Shown here piece by piece: positions 1 through 7,702 of a stretch of 64,000 nt of DNA (positions are counted from its first letter, which is position 1; the number at the start of each line of letters is the position of its first letter). The stretch lies in contig NZ_JXLE01000002.1 in assembly GCF_001886265.1 (NCBI RefSeq), forward strand, positions 48,418-112,417, read 5' to 3'. Position numbers and translations under genes: made by a program. A model generated the notes under the pieces. That model was not told the DNA's origin, searched no databases, and saw only the letters and a program-made list of their open reading frames with translations. The DNA comes from Enterococcus thailandicus. Its GTDB lineage: Bacteria > Bacillota > Bacilli > Lactobacillales > Enterococcaceae.

Positions 1-64
1 GCACCTGCAAAGTCACCCTCAAAAATCTGTTTTGGAAGCATTCAAAACAGCATAGCTCTAAAAC
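1..64 (-). CRISPR. Leader-proximal end of a type II-A-like CRISPR array (one repeat, partial spacer)
   Basis: Positions 29-64 read on the minus strand form one 36-nt repeat. It begins GTTTTAGAGCTATGCTG and ends TGAATGCTTCCAAAAC, the form typical of type II-A repeats in streptococci, Listeria and enterococci. Positions 1-28 would be a truncated spacer. The canonical repeat orientation puts the leader to the right (65 onward) and the rest of the array beyond position 1. On the minus strand the base run just before the repeat is ATCCGAG, similar to the conserved leader ends of this type. No cas gene lies within 64 kb to the right, so this is either an orphan array or its cas genes lie to the left. 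Only one repeat is visible, so array status rests on the match to the known repeat family. Confidence 0.8.
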
Positions 65-190
65 CTCGGATAAATTTTTTGAGGCTCCGTAATCGCACTA
101 TTCGCCCATAGCAAGGCTTCAGTTTGAATGCTTCTTTCTATTTATTTGGTAATATGTTGGCTATTTGAATGTCAACGAACAGTTTTCTTT
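65..190 (-). promoter_or_regulatory. Probable CRISPR leader with a repeat-complementary segment
   Basis: This AT-rich stretch lies between the CRISPR repeat and the end of the GH1 gene and would be the leader on the minus strand. Positions 122-134 are the reverse complement of repeat positions 35-48 apart from one missing base, so leader and repeat could pair or the segment could be an anti-repeat remnant. No terminator-like hairpin with a T-run follows it, which argues against a complete tracrRNA gene. Confidence 0.45.
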
Positions 191-267
191 AGTATAGCAT
201 AAACTGACTTTCTGTCATAACCAGTTTTTGGTTGCTGAATGAGTCTGAGCTACAGGGATATAATTGT

Positions 268-1692
268 TTAAAGAACTAACAAATCAATATCGTAATTAAA
301 TCCATTTTCGTCACTTAGTTTTTTATAAAATTCGCCACTTTTTTTGATTGTTCTTTTTTGAGTAGGTAGATCTAAGGAAACTAGTCCGTAACGATTTTTG
401 TACGAATTGATCCATGACCAACAATCAATAAATGTCCATAAATGATATCCTTTGATGTTACAGCCGTCATCAATTGCTTTCCAAAGATAAACTAAGTGGT
501 CTCGAATAAATTCAATCCGATACTCATCAATTACTTGTCCATCTTCATCCATAAATCGTTCTTCGTTTGCAACACCCATGCCATTTTCAGAGATAAATGC
601 TTCAATATTTCCATAGTTATTCTTGATATCCATACATAAATCATAGATTCCTTTTTCATAAATTTCCCAACCACGATATTCGTTCATACGACGCCCGGGC
701 ATTACATGATTTTCAAAGAACCATTCAGGTAGGAAGGGGCTTTCGGGATTGATTGCTGTTAGACGAGCTTTTACTCTGCGAGGTTCATAATAGTTCAATC
801 CTAAAATTTGGGCGGTATTCGCTTGAATCGTTGCTAAATCCTCCTGAGTAAAGTCGAGTGGTAACTGATCATATTCGGTTAAAAGTTCAACCAGTTTGGG
901 CGGGAAGTTTCCTTTCACCATTGGATCTAAAAAGCTTCGTGTATAAAATAAATCTGCAATCTCCGCGGCTTTGACATCAGCGGAATTATTACTTCTTGGA
1001 AAAGTTGGGCTAAGATTTAAAATGACACCAATCTTGCTTGATAAATTATATGTTTTAAAGACTTCGATTGCTTTCGCATGAGCTAAGATCGTAAAAAATG
1101 CGGCTTGGCTTCCGCGTTTAAAGTCAACCAAATTGGGATAGTGGAAGTCTTCTAAATAAGAGCCTAAGATTGGGCCAAGTGGTTCGTTAAACGTAAACCA
1201 GTGAAAGACTAAATCGCCAAATTCTTCAAAACACGTTTTTGCAAAATGGACATAAGCCTCAACAACATCCCGTGACTCCCAACCACCTTGATCCTGTAAC
1301 TTAGCAGGCATATCAAAATGATAAAGATTAGCAAAAACTTTTATTCCGTTTTTATTCATTTCAGTAAATAAATCACGATAGAAAGCAATCGCTTGTGGAT
1401 TCACTTCTCCTACACCATCTTGCGGAAACATTCTTGCCCAAGAAATAGATACTCGAAAAGAATTATGCCCGGTTTGTTTCATCAATTGAATATCTTCTTT
1501 ATAACGATGAATGTGATCGGTTGTGATTTCTGAGCTGATTCTTTGATAGAAGCGATTAGGTTGTTCTTTATACCAACGTTCCCACACCGTTTCAGCTTTT
1601 CCTGTTTCGCCACGACCTTCAGCTTGTTCAGCAGACCACGCAGATCCCCACCAAAAATTTTCTGGAAAGGATAATTTTTTGATTGTACTCAT
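268..1692 (-). CDS. 6-phospho-beta-glucosidase, glycoside hydrolase family 1
   Basis: A 474-residue cytoplasmic GH1 enzyme predicted to split phosphorylated beta-glucosides after PTS uptake. The N-terminal FPENFWWGSA block is the family signature. The acid/base Glu170 sits in TFNEPL and the nucleophile Glu369 in ISENG. Near the C-terminus the SWINSYKNRYG segment has the Ser/Lys/Tyr spacing that binds the substrate phosphate in 6-phospho enzymes. Length is normal for the family. The ATG at 1692 is preceded by AAAGGAGG on the minus strand. It is divergent from a GntR regulator and a PTS EIIC, and a palindrome in the shared intergenic region suggests common control. The exact sugar (cellobiose, salicin, gentiobiose and so on) cannot be told from sequence. 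Confidence 0.9.
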   Translation of the reverse strand: MSTIKKLSFPENFWWGSAWSAEQAEGRGETGKAETVWERWYKEQPNRFYQRISSEITTDHIHRYKEDIQLMKQTGHNSFRVSISWARMFPQDGVGEVNPQAIAFYRDLFTEMNKNGIKVFANLYHFDMPAKLQDQGGWESRDVVEAYVHFAKTCFEEFGDLVFHWFTFNEPLGPILGSYLEDFHYPNLVDFKRGSQAAFFTILAHAKAIEVFKTYNLSSKIGVILNLSPTFPRSNNSADVKAAEIADLFYTRSFLDPMVKGNFPPKLVELLTEYDQLPLDFTQEDLATIQANTAQILGLNYYEPRRVKARLTAINPESPFLPEWFFENHVMPGRRMNEYRGWEIYEKGIYDLCMDIKNNYGNIEAFISENGMGVANEERFMDEDGQVIDEYRIEFIRDHLVYLWKAIDDGCNIKGYHLWTFIDCWSWINSYKNRYGLVSLDLPTQKRTIKKSGEFYKKLSDENGFNYDIDLLVL

Positions 1693-1757
1693 TGATAGAC
1701 CTCCTTTAAATTCATACCAATCATAACACCGCTTTCAAATAAAATAAACATCTTTTT

Positions 1758-1777
1758 GTAAAAATATATACTTTTAC
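1758..1777. promoter_or_regulatory. Candidate operator of the adjacent GntR regulator
   Basis: GTAAAAATATATACTTTTAC is palindromic at 18 of 20 positions and lies between the divergent GH1 and GntR genes. A near copy in the opposite orientation lies at 2651-2670, upstream of the PTS gene. Two copies flanking the regulator fit an autoregulated GntR/UTRA operator. Confidence 0.6.
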
Positions 1778-1866
1778 GACAGGAGCTTATTTTTTTTAGT
1801 TAAAAACAGCTGAAAGTATGGTAAAGTATATGAGAAGCTATTGTTTTAAGTGAAAGGAGGATAAGT

Positions 1867-2580
1867 ATGAAACAGATTCCCAAATATATGGAGATTTATT
1901 TAGATGTTAAGCGAAAAATCATGGATGATAAATATCAGGTTGGAACAAAATTGCCGACTGGTGACCAATTGGCGGAAGAATACGGAACAAGTAAATTAAC
2001 TGTAAAAAAAGGAATTGATTTATTAGTATCCGAGGGCGTGTTGCGAACACGTAGCGGATTTGGGACAGAAGTCTTACGTAAACCAATTGATAATTCAAAA
2101 GTTTTCGGTCCAAACGAAGGTTTATTGAGCGCGATGGGAGAAGAACATGTTGACTCTGAAATCCATACTTTTTCGATTGAACTTCCTTCAAAAGAAGTGG
2201 CGGAGATGTTGGAAATCAGCGAAAAAGATTATATTTACAATATTATTCGAAGTCGATTTATAGACCATCAACCTTATTCGATTGAACAAACATTTATGCC
2301 ATTGGCTGTTATACCTGGATTGGAACCTAAGCATTTGAAAAAATCAGTTTATGCTTATATCACAGACGAATTAAATTTGGAAATAAAATCCTCTCATTTA
2401 TGGATTAAGGGAGATATCGCCAATGAGTTTGATGCAAAAATTTTAAATATCGAGCCCGGTGAATTTATGATTGAAGTAGATAAAGTCGTTTCTTTGTCCT
2501 CAGGAACGCCGTTTGAGTATTCGTTATCCAGACATATTTATAAGGACTTCATTTTTGAGGCAATCTTTGTTGAAAAATAA
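1867..2580 (+). CDS. GntR-family (HutC/UTRA) transcriptional regulator of the beta-glucoside locus
   Basis: A 237-residue regulator with an N-terminal winged-helix GntR domain (about residues 5-70, LPTGDQLAEEYGTSKLTVKKG) and a C-terminal UTRA effector domain (about 90-235, with the typical IIRSRFIDHQPYSIEQTFMP stretch). UTRA regulators of PTS loci usually sense a phosphorylated sugar. The gene starts at ATG 1867 after GAAAGGAGG. It is divergent from the GH1 gene and precedes a PTS EIIC. Matching palindromes at 1758 and 2651 suggest it controls both sides and itself. It resembles BglR/LicR-type regulators in role but no specific name is claimed. Confidence 0.85.
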   Translation: MKQIPKYMEIYLDVKRKIMDDKYQVGTKLPTGDQLAEEYGTSKLTVKKGIDLLVSEGVLRTRSGFGTEVLRKPIDNSKVFGPNEGLLSAMGEEHVDSEIHTFSIELPSKEVAEMLEISEKDYIYNIIRSRFIDHQPYSIEQTFMPLAVIPGLEPKHLKKSVYAYITDELNLEIKSSHLWIKGDIANEFDAKILNIEPGEFMIEVDKVVSLSSGTPFEYSLSRHIYKDFIFEAIFVEK

Positions 2581-2601
2581 AAATCGGATATACAATCAAA
2601 A

Positions 2602-2645
2602 TAAACAGCAAGTTAAGCTTAACTTCTTGCTGTTTATTTTTTATT
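2602..2645 (+). terminator. Rho-independent terminator after the GntR gene
   Basis: TAAACAGCAAG pairs with CTTGCTGTTTA around a short loop, followed by a T-rich tail. It separates the regulator from the PTS gene, which then needs its own promoter. Confidence 0.75.
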
Positions 2646-2650
2646 TTTCG

Positions 2651-2670
2651 ACAAAAGTATATATTTTTAA
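2651..2670. promoter_or_regulatory. Second candidate GntR operator, upstream of PTS EIIC
   Basis: ACAAAAGTATATATTTTTAA is close to the reverse complement of the palindrome at 1758-1777, sharing AAAAGTATATATTTTT. It lies about 80 nt before the EIIC start, where a repressor could block the promoter. Confidence 0.55.
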
Positions 2671-2713
2671 AAAAAGATATTTACTTTATTAAAAAGACGA
2701 GTTATTATCTAGG

Positions 2714-2731
2714 TGAAAGCAATCGCTTACA
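2714..2731. promoter_or_regulatory. Possible cre-like palindrome before PTS EIIC
   Basis: TGAAAGCAATCGCTTACA has the half-sites of a CcpA cre box (TGAAAGC / GCTTACA), but the 4-nt centre makes it longer than the usual 14-nt cre. It could be a relaxed cre or a different dyad operator. It lies just before the start codon. Confidence 0.25.
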
Positions 2732-2750
2732 AATGAAGGGGGAGAGTTTT

Positions 2751-4070
2751 ATGGGTAAAAATAAAAAAGAGATCATTCTTGAAAAGTTTGGGATGGTCGC
2801 AACAAAGTTAGGAAACCAGATTCACTTACGAACGTTGCGAGATGCATTTGCAACATTCATGCCTTTTATGATGCTGGCAGGATTTGTCACTTTGATTAAC
2901 TATGTCATATTGGAGCCGACCGGTTTTCTAGGTCACTTTATTCGACCGGCTACTTTATCTACAATTCAAGAAATCGGAATTTCAATTAGCAATGGTACAC
3001 TTAGCATTACTACATTGTTAGTCGTAGCAGCAGTTTCTTATCATATGTGCGTTAGCCGCAATTATCAAAATTCAATCGCTGCAGTGTTGGTTGCTATTTC
3101 TACTTTTATTGTCCTTACACCAATGGTTACGATGTTCACTCCAGAGAACAGTCAAAAAGCAATTGAAGTGAGTGGAGTGATTCCGATTGCTTACACTGGA
3201 GCTTCAGGCATGTTTGTCGGTATTTTTGTTGGTCTCGCAGCAACAGAATTGTTTATTAAGTTATCTAAAAATGAAAAACTTCAGATCAATTTATCTGGAA
3301 ATATTCCACCAGCTGTTTTGAAATCATTTAATGTCTTGATTCCGATTATGTTGACGATCACAGTATTTGCGATTGGTTCATTTGCTATCAATCAGTTGTT
3401 CCATATGGATGCCAACACATTGATTACTACGATCATTACAAAGCCTTTAAGTAAAATCACTACTGGACTACCAGGATTCTTATTGTTAACATCTATTGCA
3501 AATCTATTTTTTGGTTTCGGAATTCATCAAGCTGTCATTTCAGGTTCATTATTAGATCCATTCTTGATTCAAAATATGCAAGAAAACATGGCTGCGTATG
3601 CAAATAAAGAAGAGATTCCTCATATCATCAATATGGCATTCAAAGATACTTTTGCTGTAATGGGCGGCTCTGGTAATACAATTGCTTTACTTATTGCGAT
3701 TTTTATTTTTAGTCGTCGTAAGGACTACAAAGATTTTGCTAAGTTATCTGTTACACCAGCTATCTTCAATATTAGCGAGCCGATTATTTTTGGGTTACCA
3801 ATCGTCTTTAACATTAGTTTGATTATTCCATTTGTTTTAGCACCAATTTTTTCGTTAACCGTCGCCTATTTTGCGACTGCAGTTGGATTGATCAATCACG
3901 TCGTTGTCCAAATTCCTTGGACGACACCACCAATCATTTCTGGTTTCTTAGCGACTGGAGGGGACTGGCGTGCTGCAGTTCTTCAAGTGATAATTATTGC
4001 AGCTAGCGTGTTCATCTACTTACCATTTTTACGTATTGATGAAAAAGTTACGTCTGATATGACAAAATAA
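2751..4070 (+). CDS. PTS cellobiose/beta-glucoside-type EIIC permease
   Basis: A 439-residue integral membrane EIIC of the lactose/cellobiose (Lac) family that carries the sugar across the membrane during phosphorylation. It has about ten hydrophobic segments, the FNISEPIIFGLP motif near residue 345 and WTTPPIISGF near 395, both family hallmarks. Start is placed at ATG 2751 because GGGGGAG lies 6 nt upstream; an in-frame ATG at 2733 lacks a good ribosome site. No IIA or IIB gene is adjacent, so it must borrow those from another locus. Neighbouring GH1 and GntR genes point to a beta-glucoside substrate. Confidence 0.88.
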   Translation: MGKNKKEIILEKFGMVATKLGNQIHLRTLRDAFATFMPFMMLAGFVTLINYVILEPTGFLGHFIRPATLSTIQEIGISISNGTLSITTLLVVAAVSYHMCVSRNYQNSIAAVLVAISTFIVLTPMVTMFTPENSQKAIEVSGVIPIAYTGASGMFVGIFVGLAATELFIKLSKNEKLQINLSGNIPPAVLKSFNVLIPIMLTITVFAIGSFAINQLFHMDANTLITTIITKPLSKITTGLPGFLLLTSIANLFFGFGIHQAVISGSLLDPFLIQNMQENMAAYANKEEIPHIINMAFKDTFAVMGGSGNTIALLIAIFIFSRRKDYKDFAKLSVTPAIFNISEPIIFGLPIVFNISLIIPFVLAPIFSLTVAYFATAVGLINHVVVQIPWTTPPIISGFLATGGDWRAAVLQVIIIAASVFIYLPFLRIDEKVTSDMTK

Positions 4071-4085
4071 AGTTCAGAAATCTTA

Positions 4086-4120
4086 AAAAAGCGAACAGTT
4101 CAATGGTTCGCTTTTTGATT
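4086..4120 (+). terminator. Rho-independent terminator after PTS EIIC
   Basis: AAAAAAGCGAAC pairs with GGTTCGCTTTTT around a short loop, with a T-run at the end. Confidence 0.8.
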
Positions 4121-4204
4121 TGCTTAAACAAAAAAATTTTTTTCACTTCTGACGAAAGAAAAAATATGTTATGCTAGTCGGGTAAGTAAAAAATAATAGA
4201 ATCT

Positions 4205-4350
4205 ACTCACAAAGGGGAGCCTTTCGAGGCTGAGAATGAGTTTACTCTAAACCCTCCGTACCTGTTTCGGTCATACGAACGTAGGAATTGTGACGAGTGG
4301 AAGTGTAGCTAACACTTCTCCTTTGTGAATTGTGGTGATTCTAAAGGAGG
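4205..4350 (+). promoter_or_regulatory. TPP riboswitch with a probable translational expression platform
   Basis: The aptamer (about 4205-4297) carries the conserved thi-box elements GGGGAGCC, GGCTGAGA, ACCCTCCGTACCTG and CGTAGGAA in order, which bind thiamine pyrophosphate. Downstream, CTCCTTT (4318-4324) can pair with the Shine-Dalgarno AAAGGAG (4343-4349). The same segment can instead pair with CACAAAGG (4208-4215) at the 5' edge of the aptamer. This suggests that ligand binding frees CTCCTTT to hide the ribosome site of thiT. A hairpin at 4300-4318 lacks a T-run, so transcription termination is unlikely. The aptamer call is certain by motif; the switching model is inferred. Confidence 0.93.
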
Positions 4351-4359
4351 AGTTTTTTT

Positions 4360-4920
4360 ATGCATTCAGAAACAAAAGTTTGGATTGAGGGGACAATTAT
4401 CGCAGCATTAGCTATGGTGCTTTCATTGATTCCACTAGACATTGGAAGCAGTTTTACTTTGTCGATCGGGCAAATTCCAATAACTATTTATGCTTTACGT
4501 AGAGGTCTCAAGGCAGGGTTAGGTGCTGGCTTGATTTGGGGTCTATTACACTTTTTAATGGGGAAAGTTCAATTTTTAAGTATCCCACAAGTTTTAATTG
4601 AATACCCAATTGCATTTACCTTTGCTGGATTCGCTGGATTGTTTACTTTATCTTTGCATCGCGCAATGGTGAATGGAGAGACAACCAAAATTTATGGAAT
4701 CCTAATTGTCTCATCGGTGGTTGGAACCTTTACTCGCTTTTTCTGGCATTTTGTGGCTGGCGGTATTTTTTGGGGAGATTACGCACCAGAAGGTATGAAC
4801 CCTTGGCTTTTTTCATTTGTCATGAATGGCGCAAGTGGCCTTGCTACTGCAATCGCTGTAGCAATCGTTGTCGGTATATGTTATCGAGTTTCACCAAAAT
4901 TATTTGATCCTTTGAAGTAA
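4360..4920 (+). CDS. thiT: Thiamine ECF transporter substrate-specific component ThiT
   Basis: A 186-residue, six-helix membrane S-component that binds thiamine outside the cell and works with the shared energy-coupling module EcfA/EcfA'/EcfT. The late HFVAGGIFWGDYAPEGM...W..SF..NG stretch is typical of ThiT and holds thiamine-binding aromatic residues. Length matches the family. ATG 4360 follows AAAGGAGG at 4343-4350. A TPP riboswitch directly upstream confirms the substrate. The ECF module genes are not in this window. Confidence 0.95.
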   Translation: MHSETKVWIEGTIIAALAMVLSLIPLDIGSSFTLSIGQIPITIYALRRGLKAGLGAGLIWGLLHFLMGKVQFLSIPQVLIEYPIAFTFAGFAGLFTLSLHRAMVNGETTKIYGILIVSSVVGTFTRFFWHFVAGGIFWGDYAPEGMNPWLFSFVMNGASGLATAIAVAIVVGICYRVSPKLFDPLK

Positions 4921-4937
4921 AAAGGAATTGAAAACAA

Positions 4938-4987
4938 AAAAACTCTTAAAAGACTCAGAATGAACAAGTCTTTTAAGAGTTTTTTTG
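4938..4987. terminator. Bidirectional terminator between thiT and the AraC gene
   Basis: AAACTCTTAAAAGACT pairs with AGTCTTTTAAGAGTTT. The stem has A/T runs on both sides, so it can end both convergent transcripts. Confidence 0.85.
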
Positions 4988-5824
4988 TTATGCCAGTGAT
5001 TTCTTTGCTAGTTGTGAAGGAGAGACGCCGTAATATTTTTTGAAGAGCTTACTAAAATGATACGCATCTTGATAACCAACAGCTTGAGAAATTTCTCGGA
5101 TAGTTAGTTGCTCGTTTGCTAGTAGTTCCTTGGCATGTTTTAGCCGAACTTGGATAAGATAATTGATGGGGCTCATACCTGTAGACTCTTTAAAAACTTT
5201 TGATAAATACGTAGGACTAACATACAACGTATCAGCTAATTGCTCTAAAGTAATTTCTTGCGTGTGATGGTTTTCTAAATAGTAAATGGCATGATTGACT
5301 AAATACTGTTTTCGTTTGGCATTTTTTGAAAGGGCTAGAGTGACTGTATTATCTTGCACTTTTTCTAGGCTTCTTAAAATAAGTACTAACATTTCGATAA
5401 TTAACGCTTTGACCATTAATTGAAACTCAGGTTGCTCTTCACTATATTCTTTAACTAGACGCCACGCTTTGTCGAGAAATTCCCATTGGTATTCCCCAAG
5501 ATTAAGAATTGCTTTTTTAGTTGGTAAGTGATTTCTCTTTAGTCCGTCTAATGAAATATTCGTTAAACCAATATGAAGTTGATGTGAATAAGTTCCTGTT
5601 CTTTGTTCTTCACCGTGATGGGTGCCAGGGTTAAAAAGCATAATTTGACCAGCATTTAATTGAAATTCTTGTTCCTCGATGGTGTAGTTCGCTTGGCCTT
5701 CTAAAACAATACTGATTTCTAGAAAATCATGGGTGTGGATGTCACTTTTGTTTCCTTCCTCATTCCAAGGATCAAAAGCGTAAATAATTTCTGGGTTAAA
5801 TATTTGGGCATTTGCATAACTCAT
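4988..5824 (-). CDS. AraC-family transcriptional regulator with N-terminal cupin domain
   Basis: A 278-residue regulator with an AraC-type sugar-binding cupin at the N-terminus (about 20-150, with HTHDFLEISIVLEG) and two helix-turn-helix units at the C-terminus (about 180-275, ITLEQLADTLYVSPTYLSKVFKE and IREISQAVGYQDAYHFSKLFKK). The start is placed at ATG 5824, preceded by AAAGGG; an upstream in-frame ATG at 5887 has no ribosome site. It is divergent from the two-gene ABC exporter, whose expression it may control. The ligand is unknown. Confidence 0.85.
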   Translation of the reverse strand: MSYANAQIFNPEIIYAFDPWNEEGNKSDIHTHDFLEISIVLEGQANYTIEEQEFQLNAGQIMLFNPGTHHGEEQRTGTYSHQLHIGLTNISLDGLKRNHLPTKKAILNLGEYQWEFLDKAWRLVKEYSEEQPEFQLMVKALIIEMLVLILRSLEKVQDNTVTLALSKNAKRKQYLVNHAIYYLENHHTQEITLEQLADTLYVSPTYLSKVFKESTGMSPINYLIQVRLKHAKELLANEQLTIREISQAVGYQDAYHFSKLFKKYYGVSPSQLAKKSLA

Positions 5825-5959
5825 AAATGAAAACCCTTTCTTGTGGATTTGATAATATTGTACATCAAAACAAGTAAGAATAACCATTTTCTTTCAAATT
5901 TATTAAAGATAAGCTAGTACTTGATTGAGAAAAGGCTTTCGTATAGGAGGGGAAATAAA

Positions 5960-7702
5960 ATGAGCAATTATCAATGGATTTGGCAATATGTAAAGAAGTA
6001 TGCAAATAAAGGATTTCTGGCAATTATTTTTTTAATAATCAATGCGCTTTTAATTGTAGTCAACCCATTAGTGGCTGGTGAGATTGTCGACAAAGTAATT
6101 GAAAAAGGTGAAGCTAATTTATTGATTCCTTTATTAGCATTAATGATTGGTATCACGATTTTTCGAACGATCATTCGATATACTTATCAAATTTTATTTG
6201 AACGTATTGGTCAGAACAGTTTGTTTGAATTACGACAAGAAATGTATCAAAAGTTACAAGAACTTGATTTTGATTTCTTTAATCACACTCGAGTTGGGGA
6301 TATTATGGCTAGAATGACAGGGGATACAGACGCTATTCGTCATTTTGTTTCGTGGGTCGTTTATAACATCATTGAATGTATTTTATGGTTCAGTATTGCT
6401 GTCATCGTAATGGCGACAATTAATTGGCAATTGATGTTGGCGTTGGTTGCAATCACACCAATCATTTTCTTGCTTACCCAGAAGATGTCGAAACAAGCAC
6501 GACCAATCTTTTTTGAGATTCGTGAAAGTTTTTCCCGTTTGAATTCGATGGTTGAGGAGAACATCGGGGGAAATCGAGTCGTCAAAGCTTTTGCTAGAGA
6601 AGACTTTGAAATTCAAAAATTCGTTGAGCACAACGAAGATTACAAAGTACAAAACATGAAATCAGCCGAGGTGTCTATGAAATACTTACCTTGGTTAGAT
6701 GGACTAGCTGGAAGCTTGAACGTGATTACGTTAATTTTAGGCGGGTTATTTGTTATTCAAGGAAAGATGACCTTGGGTGATTTGATCGCATTCAATGGCT
6801 TTTTATGGATGCTGAATCAGCCGATGAGAATGAGCGGCTGGTTGATTAACGATGTTCAACGTTTTTCGGCAGCTTGTATCAAAATTCGTCAAATGTTAGG
6901 AACCAAACCACAAATTCCTGTATTGACTCATGATGAAGCAAAAAAAATCAAAGGGCATGTTGAATTTAGAGATGTTTCATTCCATTTTTCTGATGACCCA
7001 AATACATTAGTTTTGAAACACATCTCATTTAAGATTAGTCCAGGGCAAACGATTGGTATTTTAGGGGAAACAGGTTCTGGGAAAACAACGTTAGTTAACC
7101 TAGTTGGTCGTTTTTATGATCCAACTTCAGGTGAAGTCTTGATTGATGGAAAGAATGCAAAAGAGTACCCTGTTCGTCAATTACGTGAAAACATCTCGAT
7201 GGTTATGCAAGATGTCTTTTTATTTTCTAACACGATTGAAGATAATATTGCTTTTGGTAATCCTTTAGCAAATGAAACGTACGTCCAACAAATGGCACAG
7301 ATTGCTGATGCACATGAATTTATTTCACGGATGCCCGAAGGATACGAAACAATTGTAGGTGAGCGTGGTGTAGGACTTTCTGGCGGACAAAAACAACGCA
7401 TTTCTTTAGCAAGAGCTTTAACGAAAGACCCATCAATTCTTATTTTGGACGATACGACTTCAGCTGTGGATATGGAAACAGAATTCAAGATCCAACGTGA
7501 GTTAACACAACTAACAACTGAAAAAACAACATTCATTATCGCTCATCGTATTTCTTCTGTTCGTGAAGCTGACTTGATTCTAATGATGGAAAAAGGACAA
7601 GTAATTGAGCAAGGAACACACAAAGAATTACTGGAACAAAGAGGGCGATACTATGAAGTTTACCAAAAACAATTAGGTATCCAAGAGAAGGAGGGGAACT
7701 AA
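5960..7702 (+). CDS. ABC exporter half-transporter, degenerate-Walker-B subunit
   Basis: A 580-residue half-transporter: six membrane helices (about 15-310) followed by an ATPase domain (340-575). Walker A is GETGSGKTT, the signature is LSGGQ, and Walker B ends ILILDDTTS with Asp in place of the catalytic Glu. Such a change marks the non-hydrolysing site of heterodimeric exporters such as BmrCD, LmrCD and TM287/288. Start at ATG 5960 follows AGGAGGGG. Its stop overlaps the next start by one base (TAATG), so the two are translationally coupled and form one pump. Substrate unknown; multidrug or peptide export is likely. Confidence 0.88.
   Translation: MSNYQWIWQYVKKYANKGFLAIIFLIINALLIVVNPLVAGEIVDKVIEKGEANLLIPLLALMIGITIFRTIIRYTYQILFERIGQNSLFELRQEMYQKLQELDFDFFNHTRVGDIMARMTGDTDAIRHFVSWVVYNIIECILWFSIAVIVMATINWQLMLALVAITPIIFLLTQKMSKQARPIFFEIRESFSRLNSMVEENIGGNRVVKAFAREDFEIQKFVEHNEDYKVQNMKSAEVSMKYLPWLDGLAGSLNVITLILGGLFVIQGKMTLGDLIAFNGFLWMLNQPMRMSGWLINDVQRFSAACIKIRQMLGTKPQIPVLTHDEAKKIKGHVEFRDVSFHFSDDPNTLVLKHISFKISPGQTIGILGETGSGKTTLVNLVGRFYDPTSGEVLIDGKNAKEYPVRQLRENISMVMQDVFLFSNTIEDNIAFGNPLANETYVQQMAQIADAHEFISRMPEGYETIVGERGVGLSGGQKQRISLARALTKDPSILILDDTTSAVDMETEFKIQRELTQLTTEKTTFIIAHRISSVREADLILMMEKGQVIEQGTHKELLEQRGRYYEVYQKQLGIQEKEGN

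Noticed and set aside
65-190. tracrRNA gene on the minus strand
   Set aside because: Only about 12 nt match an anti-repeat, the next part does not match the usual tracrRNA body, and there is no terminator hairpin before the CRISPR repeat.
4299-4319. Hairpin after the TPP aptamer as a transcription terminator
   Set aside because: The stem GAAGTGT/ACACTTC is not followed by a T-run; translational control fits better.
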